From Acinetobacter sp. (GTDB lineage Bacteria; Pseudomonadota; Gammaproteobacteria; Pseudomonadales; Moraxellaceae), in assembly GCA_030152675.1 (NCBI GenBank), contig JASLIY010000264.1, forward strand, positions 1-13,144: DNA of 13,144 nucleotides. The letters are read 5' to 3'. Positions 7,701 to 13,144 of this stretch are shown one piece after another. The notes under the pieces are model-generated. The model was not told where the DNA came from. It worked only from the letters and a program-made list of their open reading frames with translations, and ran no database searches. Numbering within the stretch: position 1 is the first letter of the stretch; each line of letters opens with the position of its first letter. The position numbers were made by a program, and so were the translations under genes.

Positions 7701-7973
7701 AATCGGATAGGTAATCCGCTGCTCCACCTCTAAGGCAGTAAAGCCATTGGCTTGGGTGTTGATCTGTACCTGAACGTTGGTAATATCTGGCACCGCATCG
7801 ATCGGGAGCTTTTGATAACTCCAGATCCCGACGCCAATCCACGCCACCACAAACAACATGACCCAAATTGCGTTTTGAATTGAAAATTGAATAATACGAT
7901 CAAATAAGCCCTCGGCAGCAGGCATTGCCGCATCATCAGCCTTGGACGGTTGTTGCGATTGATCAATGCCCAT
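4764..7973 (-). CDS. czcA: CzcA-type heavy-metal efflux RND pump
   Basis: This 1069-residue inner-membrane proton/cation antiporter is the engine of the Czc tripartite exporter. It closely resembles Cupriavidus metallidurans CzcA as I recall it, for example LPIDAVPDITNVQVQ (about 56-70) and STGLGEIY (about 155-162). The heavy-metal RND signature DFGIIVDGAVVIVEN spans 424-438; Asp424, Asp430 and Glu437 match the residues known to be essential for proton-driven transport in CzcA, and this form points to Zn/Co/Cd rather than Cu/Ag. The first membrane helix is about 34-52. The N-terminus is about 20 residues longer than in C. metallidurans. The ATG at 7973 has a purine-rich GGGGGAG (7987-7981) seven bases upstream. 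The gene overlaps the czcB end by 11 bases, suggesting translational coupling. Confidence 0.95.
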   Translation of the reverse strand: MGIDQSQQPSKADDAAMPAAEGLFDRIIQFSIQNAIWVMLFVVAWIGVGIWSYQKLPIDAVPDITNVQVQINTQANGFTALEVEQRITYPIETAMAGMPKLDQTRSISRYGLSQVTIIFEDGTDIYWARQQINQRLQEANEQLPDQITPTMSPVSTGLGEIYQWVVKADPDARKPDGQAYSPMDLREIQDWVIRPQLQRVSGVAEVNSIGGYNKTFVVSPDLKRLQQLQIPMADLQAVLEQNNENRGAGFIEESGQQLTVRVPGILKDVSDIENITITNKNGFPVRVADVAQVSIGHDLRTGAATYNGEETVLGIVMMMMGENSRSVARAVDAKVQEIQKTLPKGVVIETVYDRTNLVERAIATVQKNLVEGAILVIIILFLFLGNFRAALITACVIPLSMLFTLSGMAQQQISANLMSLGALDFGIIVDGAVVIVENCIRRLAEYQHQVGRRLTRKERFREVFLAARQARRPLIFGQLIILVVYLPIFALSGVEAKLFHPMAATVVFALLGAIILSITFVPAAVAMFVTGEVKEKETRWMLWLKRRYESLLDWAYRMKYLVLTMALGILFLTAILTTRMGSEFAPQLSEGDFAVQQMRSPSTGLEQSLRMQENTEKLLLKNFPEIKAIFARTGTAEVATDVMPPNISDGFILLKPQKEWPDASQSIEKLRERMEAYLATLPGNNSEFSQPIELRFNELISGIRSDVGVKVFGDDMEVLNREAQRISKEIQAISGATAVNVEQTSGLPLLNVDINQALAAQYGLSVRAIQDLVASAVGGQNVGQILQGDRRFDFVIRLSDQQRSAQNVAMLPIQLPNGGLIQLQDVATVENVLGLNQVSRENGKRRVVVTANVSGRDLGSFVRDIQNKLATQELPAGYWLEYGGQFENLASAKARMQVVVPLALLTIFILLMAVFHNFKESLLVFSGVPFALSGGLVALWLRDIPLSMSAGVGFIALSGVAVLNGLVMLTFIKELRATMKVELATWLGAVLRLRPVLMTACVASLGFIPMALATGTGAEVQRPLATVVIGGIISSTLLTLVLLPVIYRWMNEPKRVKAAKVEQEQHTPL

Positions 7974-9210
7974 GATCGGCCTCCCCCTTCTCCAATTCGG
8001 ATTTCAGCAGGAAGCTGCCTTGGCTCACATATTGCTGACCGGGCTTAAGTCCACTTTTCACCTCAACCCATGCCCCATCACTCGAACGTTGCCCCACAAC
8101 AATCGGCTGTGGATGAAACTCAACATGCTCAGCATTGCTTTGTGCAACAAACACCACATCTTGCCCTTCAACCTGCTGTACCGCATCTTTGGCAACGCGT
8201 AACACTTTGCTCTTTTGTGATTGGCTCAGTTGAATATTGACCATCAAATTAGGACGCAACTCAGGCGCCTCAGACAGTACTTTGGCGCGTACTTGTAAAC
8301 GACCAGTTTCTGCATCCGCTTCAGCATTTAAGCTCTGTATCTCTGCCTTAAAGTCATTGCCTGTTTGCAAGGATTTAAACGATAGCGTTTGTCTTGGTGA
8401 CAGTTGAGCGAGGTAATCACTCGGAACGATAAACTCCAGCCATAGCTTGTCGAGCTGATCAATCACAAACAGTTGGCTGGCCAATTGCACATTTTCACCC
8501 ACCACAATGTCTTTCTGACTGACCACACCCGAGATCGGTGCTTTGAGTACATAACGACCATTTGACCCTGTGCTTACACCAAAGGCACTCAAACGTGAAC
8601 GCGCAGCCTGTACCTGAATCTGCGCTTGTTGATAGGCGTTATAGGCGCGTTGATAGTCCTGTTTTGCAGAGATGCCTTGACTCCATAAGCTTTTTTCACG
8701 TTCATAATCTTGCTTGGCCAAACTCAGCGCAGACTGAGCAATCTGTAAACCTGACTGCTGATCCACCAAATCCGGCACCAATAATGTCGCCAAAACCTGA
8801 CCTTTTTGCACACGCTGTCCCAAATCCGCATTGACCGATTCCACTCGACCACTAAAGCTTGGTGACACATGTGCCTGACGATCCGTATTCACCACCAAGC
8901 GCGCAGGAAAACTACTGCTCAGCTCAACCTCACCCAGATCAACACGGGCAAGCTTGACGCCCTGCTCCACCATTTGCGCCGGCGTCAGGGTCAGTTCTTC
9001 GTCATCATCATGATCATCATCGCCATCCTCAGCTTTGCTTTTCTCATCTTCGGCATGTTCAGCCTCTGCTGCATCTGCTTTGGCACTGTCGCGATCCTTG
9101 CTCCATAGCAATGCCAGACTGATCACCGCCACGATAGCCACGACAATTGCGATAAGAACAGGTTGAGAGACTTGACCTGATTGTTTCAATGTTTTCATGT
9201 TGTTGCTCAT
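7963..9210 (-). CDS. czcB: CzcB-type periplasmic adaptor (membrane fusion protein)
   Basis: The product, 415 residues from ATG 9210, links the CzcA pump to the CzcC outer-membrane channel. One N-terminal hydrophobic anchor spans about 18-36. A highly charged Asp/Glu segment with two His follows (about 46-72). The first half of the lipoyl-like domain (about 110-145) is followed by an alpha-helical hairpin (about 150-208), the second lipoyl half (about 215-255, including KAPISGVVS), the beta-barrel, and the membrane-proximal domain. The C-terminus ends in DHGH, a possible metal-binding tail. A GTG at 9225 is open in frame, but its bases form part of the GGGGAG ribosome binding site for ATG 9210, so the ATG is preferred. 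The czcC stop lies four bases upstream and the czcB stop overlaps czcA, so the three genes are tightly coupled. Confidence 0.94.
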   Translation of the reverse strand: MSNNMKTLKQSGQVSQPVLIAIVVAIVAVISLALLWSKDRDSAKADAAEAEHAEDEKSKAEDGDDDHDDDEELTLTPAQMVEQGVKLARVDLGEVELSSSFPARLVVNTDRQAHVSPSFSGRVESVNADLGQRVQKGQVLATLLVPDLVDQQSGLQIAQSALSLAKQDYEREKSLWSQGISAKQDYQRAYNAYQQAQIQVQAARSRLSAFGVSTGSNGRYVLKAPISGVVSQKDIVVGENVQLASQLFVIDQLDKLWLEFIVPSDYLAQLSPRQTLSFKSLQTGNDFKAEIQSLNAEADAETGRLQVRAKVLSEAPELRPNLMVNIQLSQSQKSKVLRVAKDAVQQVEGQDVVFVAQSNAEHVEFHPQPIVVGQRSSDGAWVEVKSGLKPGQQYVSQGSFLLKSELEKGEADHGH

Positions 9211-9214
9211 GTCA

Positions 9215-10726
9215 TTACTCCCCACCCAGCACGGGCAATGCTTGTGTTTCTTGCCAAATTGTTTGATTCATTTGCGATAATGCATCTGCGGCCATGACTT
9301 GATCAGGCTCGATTCCCAAGCTCAAGCTCTCTGCTTGAATGGCGCGCTGCCAAGCATCTTTGAGCAACTGCACCTTACGCAGTTGAATCTCTTGCAGTTG
9401 CAAGGTCGCTTGCTGCACATCGGTCACAGCGAACTTTCCAGCACGGAAGCCTTGCAAGGTTTTTTTCTGCACACTGATGGCCAATGGGATTTGTTCTTGA
9501 TTCACTTGCTTATACTGCAGATCCAAGCCCTGCAACTCAGTCATCAGGGTGCCGATCTCCAAACTATTTTGTTTCAGGTAAAACTGCTGTTGGCGGTCCA
9601 AAAGGGCTTGTTTGGCGTAAGCGATTTTCAAGCCATTTTGTTTGCGATCGAAGATATTCAAGGGAATTGAAACGCCGAGATTGACTTGGCTTTCAGTGGT
9701 TGACTCTACAGAACGAGTCGTGGTGACCCCCAAATTCACCGTCGGATTGGGGCGCGCTTGTGCCTTCAACACATTCACATTGGCTTTGGCCTCCAAGACT
9801 TGAAGCTGACGATTTTGCTCTTGCAGATTTTGACTGAGATTGCGCTCAACCTGTGCGGGCACATCCGTTGGCCACAAGGCCGTCGAATTTAAACCCACTT
9901 TGATTTTCTTATCCGCCTCTCCCCATAGATTACTCAACTGTTGAGTTGCCACTTGCAACTGCAAATCTGCTTGGTGATAAAGCCTTAGATTTTCCGAATA
10001 ACTCATACGCACGCGGTCAACATCGACCTGTGCCACACTGCCCGCTTGATAGCTTTTTTGCAGCGCTTCTAGATTCTCTTTGCTGACTTGCATTTGCTCG
10101 ACCACAACATCGCGTTCAAGCTCAAAAATTGCCAACTGTGACCAGAGGTATTTGACCACCAAATTTAACTGTGCCTGATAGAGACGTTGATTGAGTTCGG
10201 TTTGCGACTGCGCTACACGTGCCAATTGCTGAGTTGCTTGGCGCTCACCAAAAATATCCAACTCCTGCGAGATTCCCACCGCAAGCTCTCGCTCTTGATC
10301 GCGTTGAAAACCTGTTTGCTCAATCGAGAGTTCAGGGTTTTTCCATAAGCCTGCCTGATTGATATTGGCCTCGGCGATTTGTTGTTGTGTTGTCCAAAGC
10401 CCTTGACTGTGTTGGTAGTTCTGAACTTTTTCAATGGCCTGCTGCAGATTGATATTCTGCTGAGCATCCGCCCAAGCTTGTGGCAATAATGCGCTGATCA
10501 GTAAGCCCAACAGCATAGGTCTGACGCGCTTCAATCCAGATCGCTGTCGAGTGCTGCCCTCACGCGATGTACCAGAACCACACTGCGCGACGGAGGCTAA
10601 TTGGGCTTGGCCATGCTCGGCTTGACGATATTGGTCTTGGCGATGCTCGTCGCCGTAGAGGAGATCATGTTTTTTGACATGATGTTTACCATAGATATGA
10701 CCATGGCTTTGACTTTGTTTTGACAT
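9215..10726 (-). CDS. czcC: CzcC-type outer-membrane channel with a long His-rich N-terminal extension
   Basis: This is the TolC-like outer-membrane factor of the Czc exporter, 503 residues from ATG 10726. From about residue 92 (NLQQAIEKVQN) it follows the outer-membrane efflux pattern: two repeats of long Gln-rich amphipathic helices with beta segments between. A typical signal peptide lies not at the N-terminus but at 66-86 (KRVRP then MLLGLLISALLPQ), with an AWA|DA cleavage site at 86/87. In front of it are about 64 polar residues with seven His (8, 10, 15, 16, 20, 28, 38). The ATG at 10726 has AGAGAGG (10740-10734) seven bases upstream, so that start looks real. Later candidates, TTG 10534 (residue 65) and ATG 10516 (residue 71), would give a normal signal peptide but lack a clear ribosome binding site. 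Identity is secure; the start is not. Confidence 0.9.
   Translation of the reverse strand: MSKQSQSHGHIYGKHHVKKHDLLYGDEHRQDQYRQAEHGQAQLASVAQCGSGTSREGSTRQRSGLKRVRPMLLGLLISALLPQAWADAQQNINLQQAIEKVQNYQHSQGLWTTQQQIAEANINQAGLWKNPELSIEQTGFQRDQERELAVGISQELDIFGERQATQQLARVAQSQTELNQRLYQAQLNLVVKYLWSQLAIFELERDVVVEQMQVSKENLEALQKSYQAGSVAQVDVDRVRMSYSENLRLYHQADLQLQVATQQLSNLWGEADKKIKVGLNSTALWPTDVPAQVERNLSQNLQEQNRQLQVLEAKANVNVLKAQARPNPTVNLGVTTTRSVESTTESQVNLGVSIPLNIFDRKQNGLKIAYAKQALLDRQQQFYLKQNSLEIGTLMTELQGLDLQYKQVNQEQIPLAISVQKKTLQGFRAGKFAVTDVQQATLQLQEIQLRKVQLLKDAWQRAIQAESLSLGIEPDQVMAADALSQMNQTIWQETQALPVLGGE
9218..9223 (-). promoter_or_regulatory. Ribosome binding site that fixes the czcB start
   Basis: On the - strand GGGGAG (9223-9218) is seven bases before ATG 9210. 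It overlaps the last codons of czcC, whose TAA stop (9217-9215) directly follows. The arrangement argues against the in-frame GTG at 9225 and for translational coupling of czcB to czcC. Confidence 0.7.
10601..10650 (-). repeat. 30-bp tandem duplication inside the 5' end of czcC
   Basis: Bases 10601-10620 and 10631-10650 match at 17 of 20 positions with a 30-base offset. In protein this gives two ten-residue units, EHRQDQYRQA (27-36) and EHGQAQLASV (37-46). The duplication lies wholly in the His-rich extension before the signal peptide. Confidence 0.6.
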
Positions 10727-10733
10727 CGGTATG

Positions 10734-10740
10734 CCTCTCT
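10734..10740 (-). promoter_or_regulatory. Ribosome binding site supporting the early czcC start
   Basis: AGAGAGG on the - strand (10740-10734) is spaced seven bases from ATG 10726. It is the main evidence that the His-rich leader region of CzcC is translated. Confidence 0.6.
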
Positions 10741-10769
10741 AAATTGAACAGGGAGGCGGTTTTTTTCGG

Positions 10770-11198
10770 CTATCCCGCCAATAGCGGGGACAGTTCAGGA
10801 GGAGGATGAGGAAGATTTAAGTGCGGGGATTGATAGAGATTTTTCCAATGGATTTGCGACACATCCACATAAGCGACCGCACTTACTCGCGATTGGCTTT
10901 GAAAGGCATCAACCACGATAAAATGTGAAAATGATGGCAGATGATCATGATGGTCATCGATAAATCCATCACTCGCTTGATCAGCAGGCTGACAGTCTGT
11001 CGCGAATAGATGTGAATGTTCAGCGGTGGATTGATCTTGTGGACAGAGCTCACTTTGATGATGACCAAAGTGATTCAGTTGGGGTTGATTGAGCTCAAGT
11101 AGATTTTCATGGCCGCAAAATGCCGCTGCCACATTCCAAATACTTTGGAACATAAACAAAGTCATTAATATTGCGATGAAAATACTAAAACGCTTCAC
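10770..11198 (-). CDS. czcI: CzcI-like small His-rich exported protein
   Basis: The product has 142 residues from GTG 11198. A signal peptide begins MKRFSIFIAI and ends in AAA at about residue 26. Next comes FCGHE (Cys28, His30), then a polar region rich in His and with two more Cys (Cys52, Cys69; His clusters at 46-47, 61/63 and 83-86). The mature part should be periplasmic. The 'AA-aromatic-C-x-HE' pattern just after the signal peptide and the position as first gene before czcC are what I associate with CzcI, a small protein of czcICBA operons with a proposed regulatory or metal-binding role. The frame stays open upstream to a TTG at 11231, but that adds a polar stretch before the signal peptide, so GTG 11198 is preferred although its ribosome binding site is weak. 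43 bases separate it from czcC. Confidence 0.78.
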   Translation of the reverse strand: MKRFSIFIAILMTLFMFQSIWNVAAAFCGHENLLELNQPQLNHFGHHQSELCPQDQSTAEHSHLFATDCQPADQASDGFIDDHHDHLPSFSHFIVVDAFQSQSRVSAVAYVDVSQIHWKNLYQSPHLNLPHPPPELSPLLAG

Positions 11199-11229
11199 AT
11201 CTCTGCGCTCTGGAGCTAAATTTGGCGCC

Positions 11230-11238
11230 AATATAACA
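11230..11238 (-). promoter_or_regulatory. Candidate promoter of the czcICBA operon
   Basis: On the - strand TG-T-TATATT (TG at 11238-11237, hexamer 11235-11230) is a good extended -10 element about 32 bases before czcI. The -35 region is poor. A perfect 10-base palindrome TTGGCGCCAA (11222-11231) overlaps the last bases of the -10 and the likely start site. A GTAAT-AAA-ATTAC dyad (11251-11263) lies in the spacer/-35 region. Either could be an operator for a metal-responsive regulator; no regulator gene is in the window. Confidence 0.45.
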
Positions 11239-11341
11239 AGCCTCAGTTACGTAATAAAATTACATCGCCAAAAAAATTACGCTAAACCTATTTTAGAAAC
11301 ATGAATACAATCCACTTTCGCAAGAAAGAAACACTAGCTTA

Positions 11342-11371
11342 TTGACTTCTTACAATTTCGGACTTTCAAAT
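11342..11371 (+). promoter_or_regulatory. Possible promoter of the Sel1-repeat gene
   Basis: TTGACT (11342-11347) is followed by an 18-base spacer and TCAAAT (11366-11371). It would produce a leader of about 60 bases ending in the strong ribosome binding site at 11429-11435. The -10 matches the consensus at only four of six positions. Confidence 0.35.
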
Positions 11372-11440
11372 CTTTTCAATTCCGCCTACATTCAATGTGA
11401 GTCGATTATTTTTTACCAGTAGATCAACAAGGAGGTTTAT

Positions 11441-11836
11441 ATGTTTTTACATATAATTCAGCGCATAAGGACCTATGCAAACTCAAGAATTCATACATGG
11501 AATCTGGTTAGTCCACTTAACTTGAGTAACACTCAACATCAGCAAACGACAGCTGTCATGCATGGACCCCATTCAACTACAACGCCCTGTACATCTACGA
11601 CGACCACAAGTTCAGATCCCGAGACGCGAAATGCCATGTGGCGCTCATTGCGTGCGGCATTGCGTGGGGACAAAGATGCACAATATCAAATGGGGATAAG
11701 CTATCTTCATGGCAATCTCGGCTTAGATCGTAGTTATTCACATGCAGAAAAGTGGCTTGACCAAGCCGCACAACAAGGCCACCCAGCGGCAAGACATACA
11801 CTGGCGCATGCCTACAATCGGCTGGCTTTCTCTTAG
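11441..11836 (+). CDS. Small protein with one Sel1-like repeat, function unknown
   Basis: The product has 131 residues. The C-terminal half (about 76-114, starting GDKDAQYQMGISYLHG) matches one Sel1-like helical repeat: the AQ..MG..Y..G pattern, then A.KWL.QAA.QGH. A further partial unit begins at PAARHTLAHAYNRL (115-128). Such repeats are protein-binding scaffolds. The N-terminal half is unlike it: a short basic/aromatic start, then a Thr/Ser-rich low-complexity stretch (about 45-58). No convincing signal peptide or membrane helix is seen. The ATG at 11441 is preceded by AAGGAGG (11429-11435), a full match to the anti-Shine-Dalgarno core, at five bases. It is divergent from czcI and convergent with ispH, so it seems to be its own transcription unit. 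I recognise the repeat, not the protein. Confidence 0.75.
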   Translation: MFLHIIQRIRTYANSRIHTWNLVSPLNLSNTQHQQTTAVMHGPHSTTTPCTSTTTTSSDPETRNAMWRSLRAALRGDKDAQYQMGISYLHGNLGLDRSYSHAEKWLDQAAQQGHPAARHTLAHAYNRLAFS

Positions 11837-11892
11837 GCTGTACCGATCTGCTGATCGTAGCGATCGCATATGGCTGAAAGGAAGCAGTCATT

Positions 11893-11929
11893 AAAAAAAA
11901 CCCGAGTTCATGATGAACTCGGGTTTTTT
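11893..11929. terminator. Bidirectional terminator between the Sel1-repeat gene and ispH
   Basis: CCCGAGTTCA (11901-11910) and TGAACTCGGG (11914-11923) form a perfect 10-bp stem with a 3-base loop. Eight A precede it and six T follow, so the structure can terminate on both strands. It lies between two convergent genes. Confidence 0.92.
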
Positions 11930-11989
11930 AATATCTCACACGGGGATGAAGATCAGCTCTAATCAAACCCCATATCCCCTCAAACCAAC

Positions 11990-12940
11990 TTAAGCTTGAG
12001 TGACCTGAATACGCAGTTCTTTCGGTAAACTAAAGGTGATGTTTTCTTCACGACCATCAAGCTCTTGTGGTCGAGTTGCGCCCCAGTCCTGCAAACGCTG
12101 AATCACTTGTTTAATCAACACTTCGGGTGCAGAGGCACCTGCAGTCACACCAACATTTCCCGCATTCGCAAACCACTCTTGCTGTAACTCGTCTGCATTA
12201 TCGATCAGATAAGCTTGTTTGCCCATGCGTTCAGCCAACTCGCGTAGACGATTGGAGTTAGACGAATTTGGTGAACCAACAACCAACACGACATCGCAAC
12301 GCTGTGCCAGATCGCGTACTGCATCTTGACGGTTTTGAGTGGCATAGCAGATATCGTCTTTGCGCGGGCCTTGAATATGTGGGAAACGCTGTCTCAAGGC
12401 ATCAATCACTTTGGCCGTATCATCGATTGAAAGCGTTGTTTGCGTCACAAAGGCGACTTTTTCTGGATGACGGACTTGAAGCTGTGCAACATCTTGCTCA
12501 TCTTCAACCAAATAAATCTCGCCGCCATTTTTTTTGTCGTACTGCCCCATGGTGCCTTCTACTTCGGGATGCCCAGCATGGCCGATCAAGATGGCTTCAA
12601 TGCCTTCACGCGCATATTTGGTGACTTCAATATGCACCTTGGTCACCAGCGGACAGGTGGCATCAAACACTTTTAAACCACGACGCTCAGCCTCTTGTTG
12701 AACCGCCTTTGAAACGCCATGTGCGCTAAAAATAACGATATTATCATCAGGAACTTCATCGAGTTCATCGACAAAAATTGCCCCACGCTGACGTAGGTCA
12801 TCGACGACAAATTTGTTATGCACCACTTCATGCCGAACATAAATCGGCGGGTTAAAACACTCAAGTGCGCGATTGACGATTGCAATTGCACGGTCTACTC
12901 CGGCACAAAATCCACGTGGATTTGCCAATACAATTTCCAT
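11990..12940 (-). CDS. ispH: 4-hydroxy-3-methylbut-2-enyl diphosphate reductase
   Basis: This 316-residue iron-sulfur enzyme performs the last step of the MEP pathway, reducing HMBPP to IPP and DMAPP in the cytoplasm. The three cluster cysteines are Cys12 ([12 protein letters not shown]), Cys96 (DATCPLV) and Cys198 ([10 protein letters not shown]). The substrate-site histidines are His41, His74 (SAHGVS) and His124 ([10 protein letters not shown]), with Glu126. Length equals that of the E. coli enzyme. ATG 12940 is chosen because the protein then begins [14 protein letters not shown], as in relatives, and GAGG (12949-12946) lies five bases upstream; the in-frame GTG at 12958 would add six residues not seen in the family. 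The sequence closely resembles the Acinetobacter version I recall, and the divergent ispH/gmk pair fits that genus. Confidence 0.97.
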   Translation of the reverse strand: MEIVLANPRGFCAGVDRAIAIVNRALECFNPPIYVRHEVVHNKFVVDDLRQRGAIFVDELDEVPDDNIVIFSAHGVSKAVQQEAERRGLKVFDATCPLVTKVHIEVTKYAREGIEAILIGHAGHPEVEGTMGQYDKKNGGEIYLVEDEQDVAQLQVRHPEKVAFVTQTTLSIDDTAKVIDALRQRFPHIQGPRKDDICYATQNRQDAVRDLAQRCDVVLVVGSPNSSNSNRLRELAERMGKQAYLIDNADELQQEWFANAGNVGVTAGASAPEVLIKQVIQRLQDWGATRPQELDGREENITFSLPKELRIQVTQA

Positions 12941-12945
12941 AAAAG

Positions 12946-12949
12946 CCTC
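12946..12949 (-). promoter_or_regulatory. Ribosome binding site that fixes the ispH start
   Basis: GAGG on the - strand (12949-12946), five bases before ATG 12940, lies inside the extra codons that a GTG 12958 start would add. It therefore supports the shorter protein. A 6-bp hairpin CACTCA-AAA-TGAGTG (12956-12970) lies just upstream. Confidence 0.65.
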
Positions 12950-13073
12950 AATGCTCACTCAAAATGAGTGTTTTATTTGACAAAAATTGCGTTCAAAACG
13001 ATCCTAGCTATTTTGTTTGAATCGCGTCTGCTCTAAAATAGAGAAGATATTTTATCATATCAGGAAAAATATC

Positions 13074-13144
13074 ATGTCGGGTCTCTTGTTTGTCGTTTCT
13101 GCTGCCTCAGGAACAGGCAAAACATCATTGGTTAAAGCCCTACT
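13074..13144 (+). CDS. gmk: Guanylate kinase, 5' part
   Basis: Only the first 23 codons are in the window. Guanylate kinase converts GMP to GDP with ATP in the cytoplasm. The visible residues begin MSGLLFVVSAASGTGKTSLV and hold the P-loop (A10 to T17, with Lys16 and Thr17) in the position and style of guanylate kinases (compare the family pattern LFIVSAPSGAGKSSL). AGGA (13062-13065) lies eight bases before the ATG. A TAAAAT at 13034-13039 could be the -10, but I find no good -35 for it. The gene is divergent from ispH. Confidence 0.9.
   Translation, partial: MSGLLFVVSAASGTGKTSLVKAL

Noticed and set aside
11089..11304. + strand frame of 71 codons overlapping czcI and its promoter
   Set aside because: It is antisense to the czcI signal peptide and crosses the promoter region; no ribosome binding site or family match.
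12268..12676. + strand frames opposite ispH
   Set aside because: Antisense shadows of a highly conserved gene.
12977..12982. TTGACA as the -35 of gmk
   Set aside because: No acceptable -10 occurs 16-18 bases downstream; the nearest TAAAAT is about 50 bases away.
1..13144. CRISPR array, insertion sequence or transposase
   Set aside because: No regularly spaced repeats, terminal inverted repeats with a transposase, or phage-like genes were found on either strand.

Overview
The window joins two blocks that do not look as if they belong to the same genome. Positions 1-3449 hold the 3' end of sucA, then sucB and lpdA, all on the + strand: the 2-oxoglutarate dehydrogenase complex of the TCA cycle. 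These genes are AT-rich; hand counts of sample 60-base lines at 781, 1501 and 2281 give 25, 22 and 21 G+C. The SucB N-terminus is of the kind I associate with Xanthomonas-like and other deep-branching gammaproteobacteria, not with Acinetobacter. From the tRNA-Glu gene rightward, the ispH/gmk pair, the small zinc-ribbon membrane protein and the czc operon look like Acinetobacter (Moraxellaceae), and G+C is mostly higher (34/60 in czcA at 5641; 24-31/60 in four ispH lines). The taxon assignments come from memory of the families, not from a search.

Layout: sucA (partial), a hairpin without a U-tract, sucB, a terminator-like hairpin touching the lpdA ribosome binding site, lpdA, and a strong terminator. 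About 440 bases without a convincing gene follow. Next come a strong consensus promoter, tRNA-Glu(UUC) and its terminator, then a small two-helix membrane protein whose zinc-ribbon cysteines are split between its two ends. A bidirectional terminator separates this from a four-gene operon on the - strand, czcI-czcC-czcB-czcA. Divergent from czcI is a small gene with a Sel1-like repeat. A second bidirectional terminator follows, then ispH on the - strand and, divergent from it, the first 71 bases of gmk.

How the genes work together: SucA, SucB and Lpd are E1, E2 and E3 of one complex that turns 2-oxoglutarate into succinyl-CoA. CzcC (outer-membrane channel), CzcB (periplasmic adaptor) and CzcA (proton-driven inner-membrane pump) form a tripartite exporter for Zn/Cd/Co-type cations, and CzcI is its small His-rich exported companion. 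IspH makes isoprenoid precursors and Gmk phosphorylates GMP; they are unrelated housekeeping genes that share an intergenic region.

No transposase, integrase, CRISPR array or phage gene is visible. The most interesting points are the apparent junction near tRNA-Glu, where sucCD is absent from its usual place after lpdA; the terminator/ribosome-binding-site arrangement before lpdA; and the long His-rich extension placed in front of the CzcC signal peptide. I found no clearly new multi-gene system.
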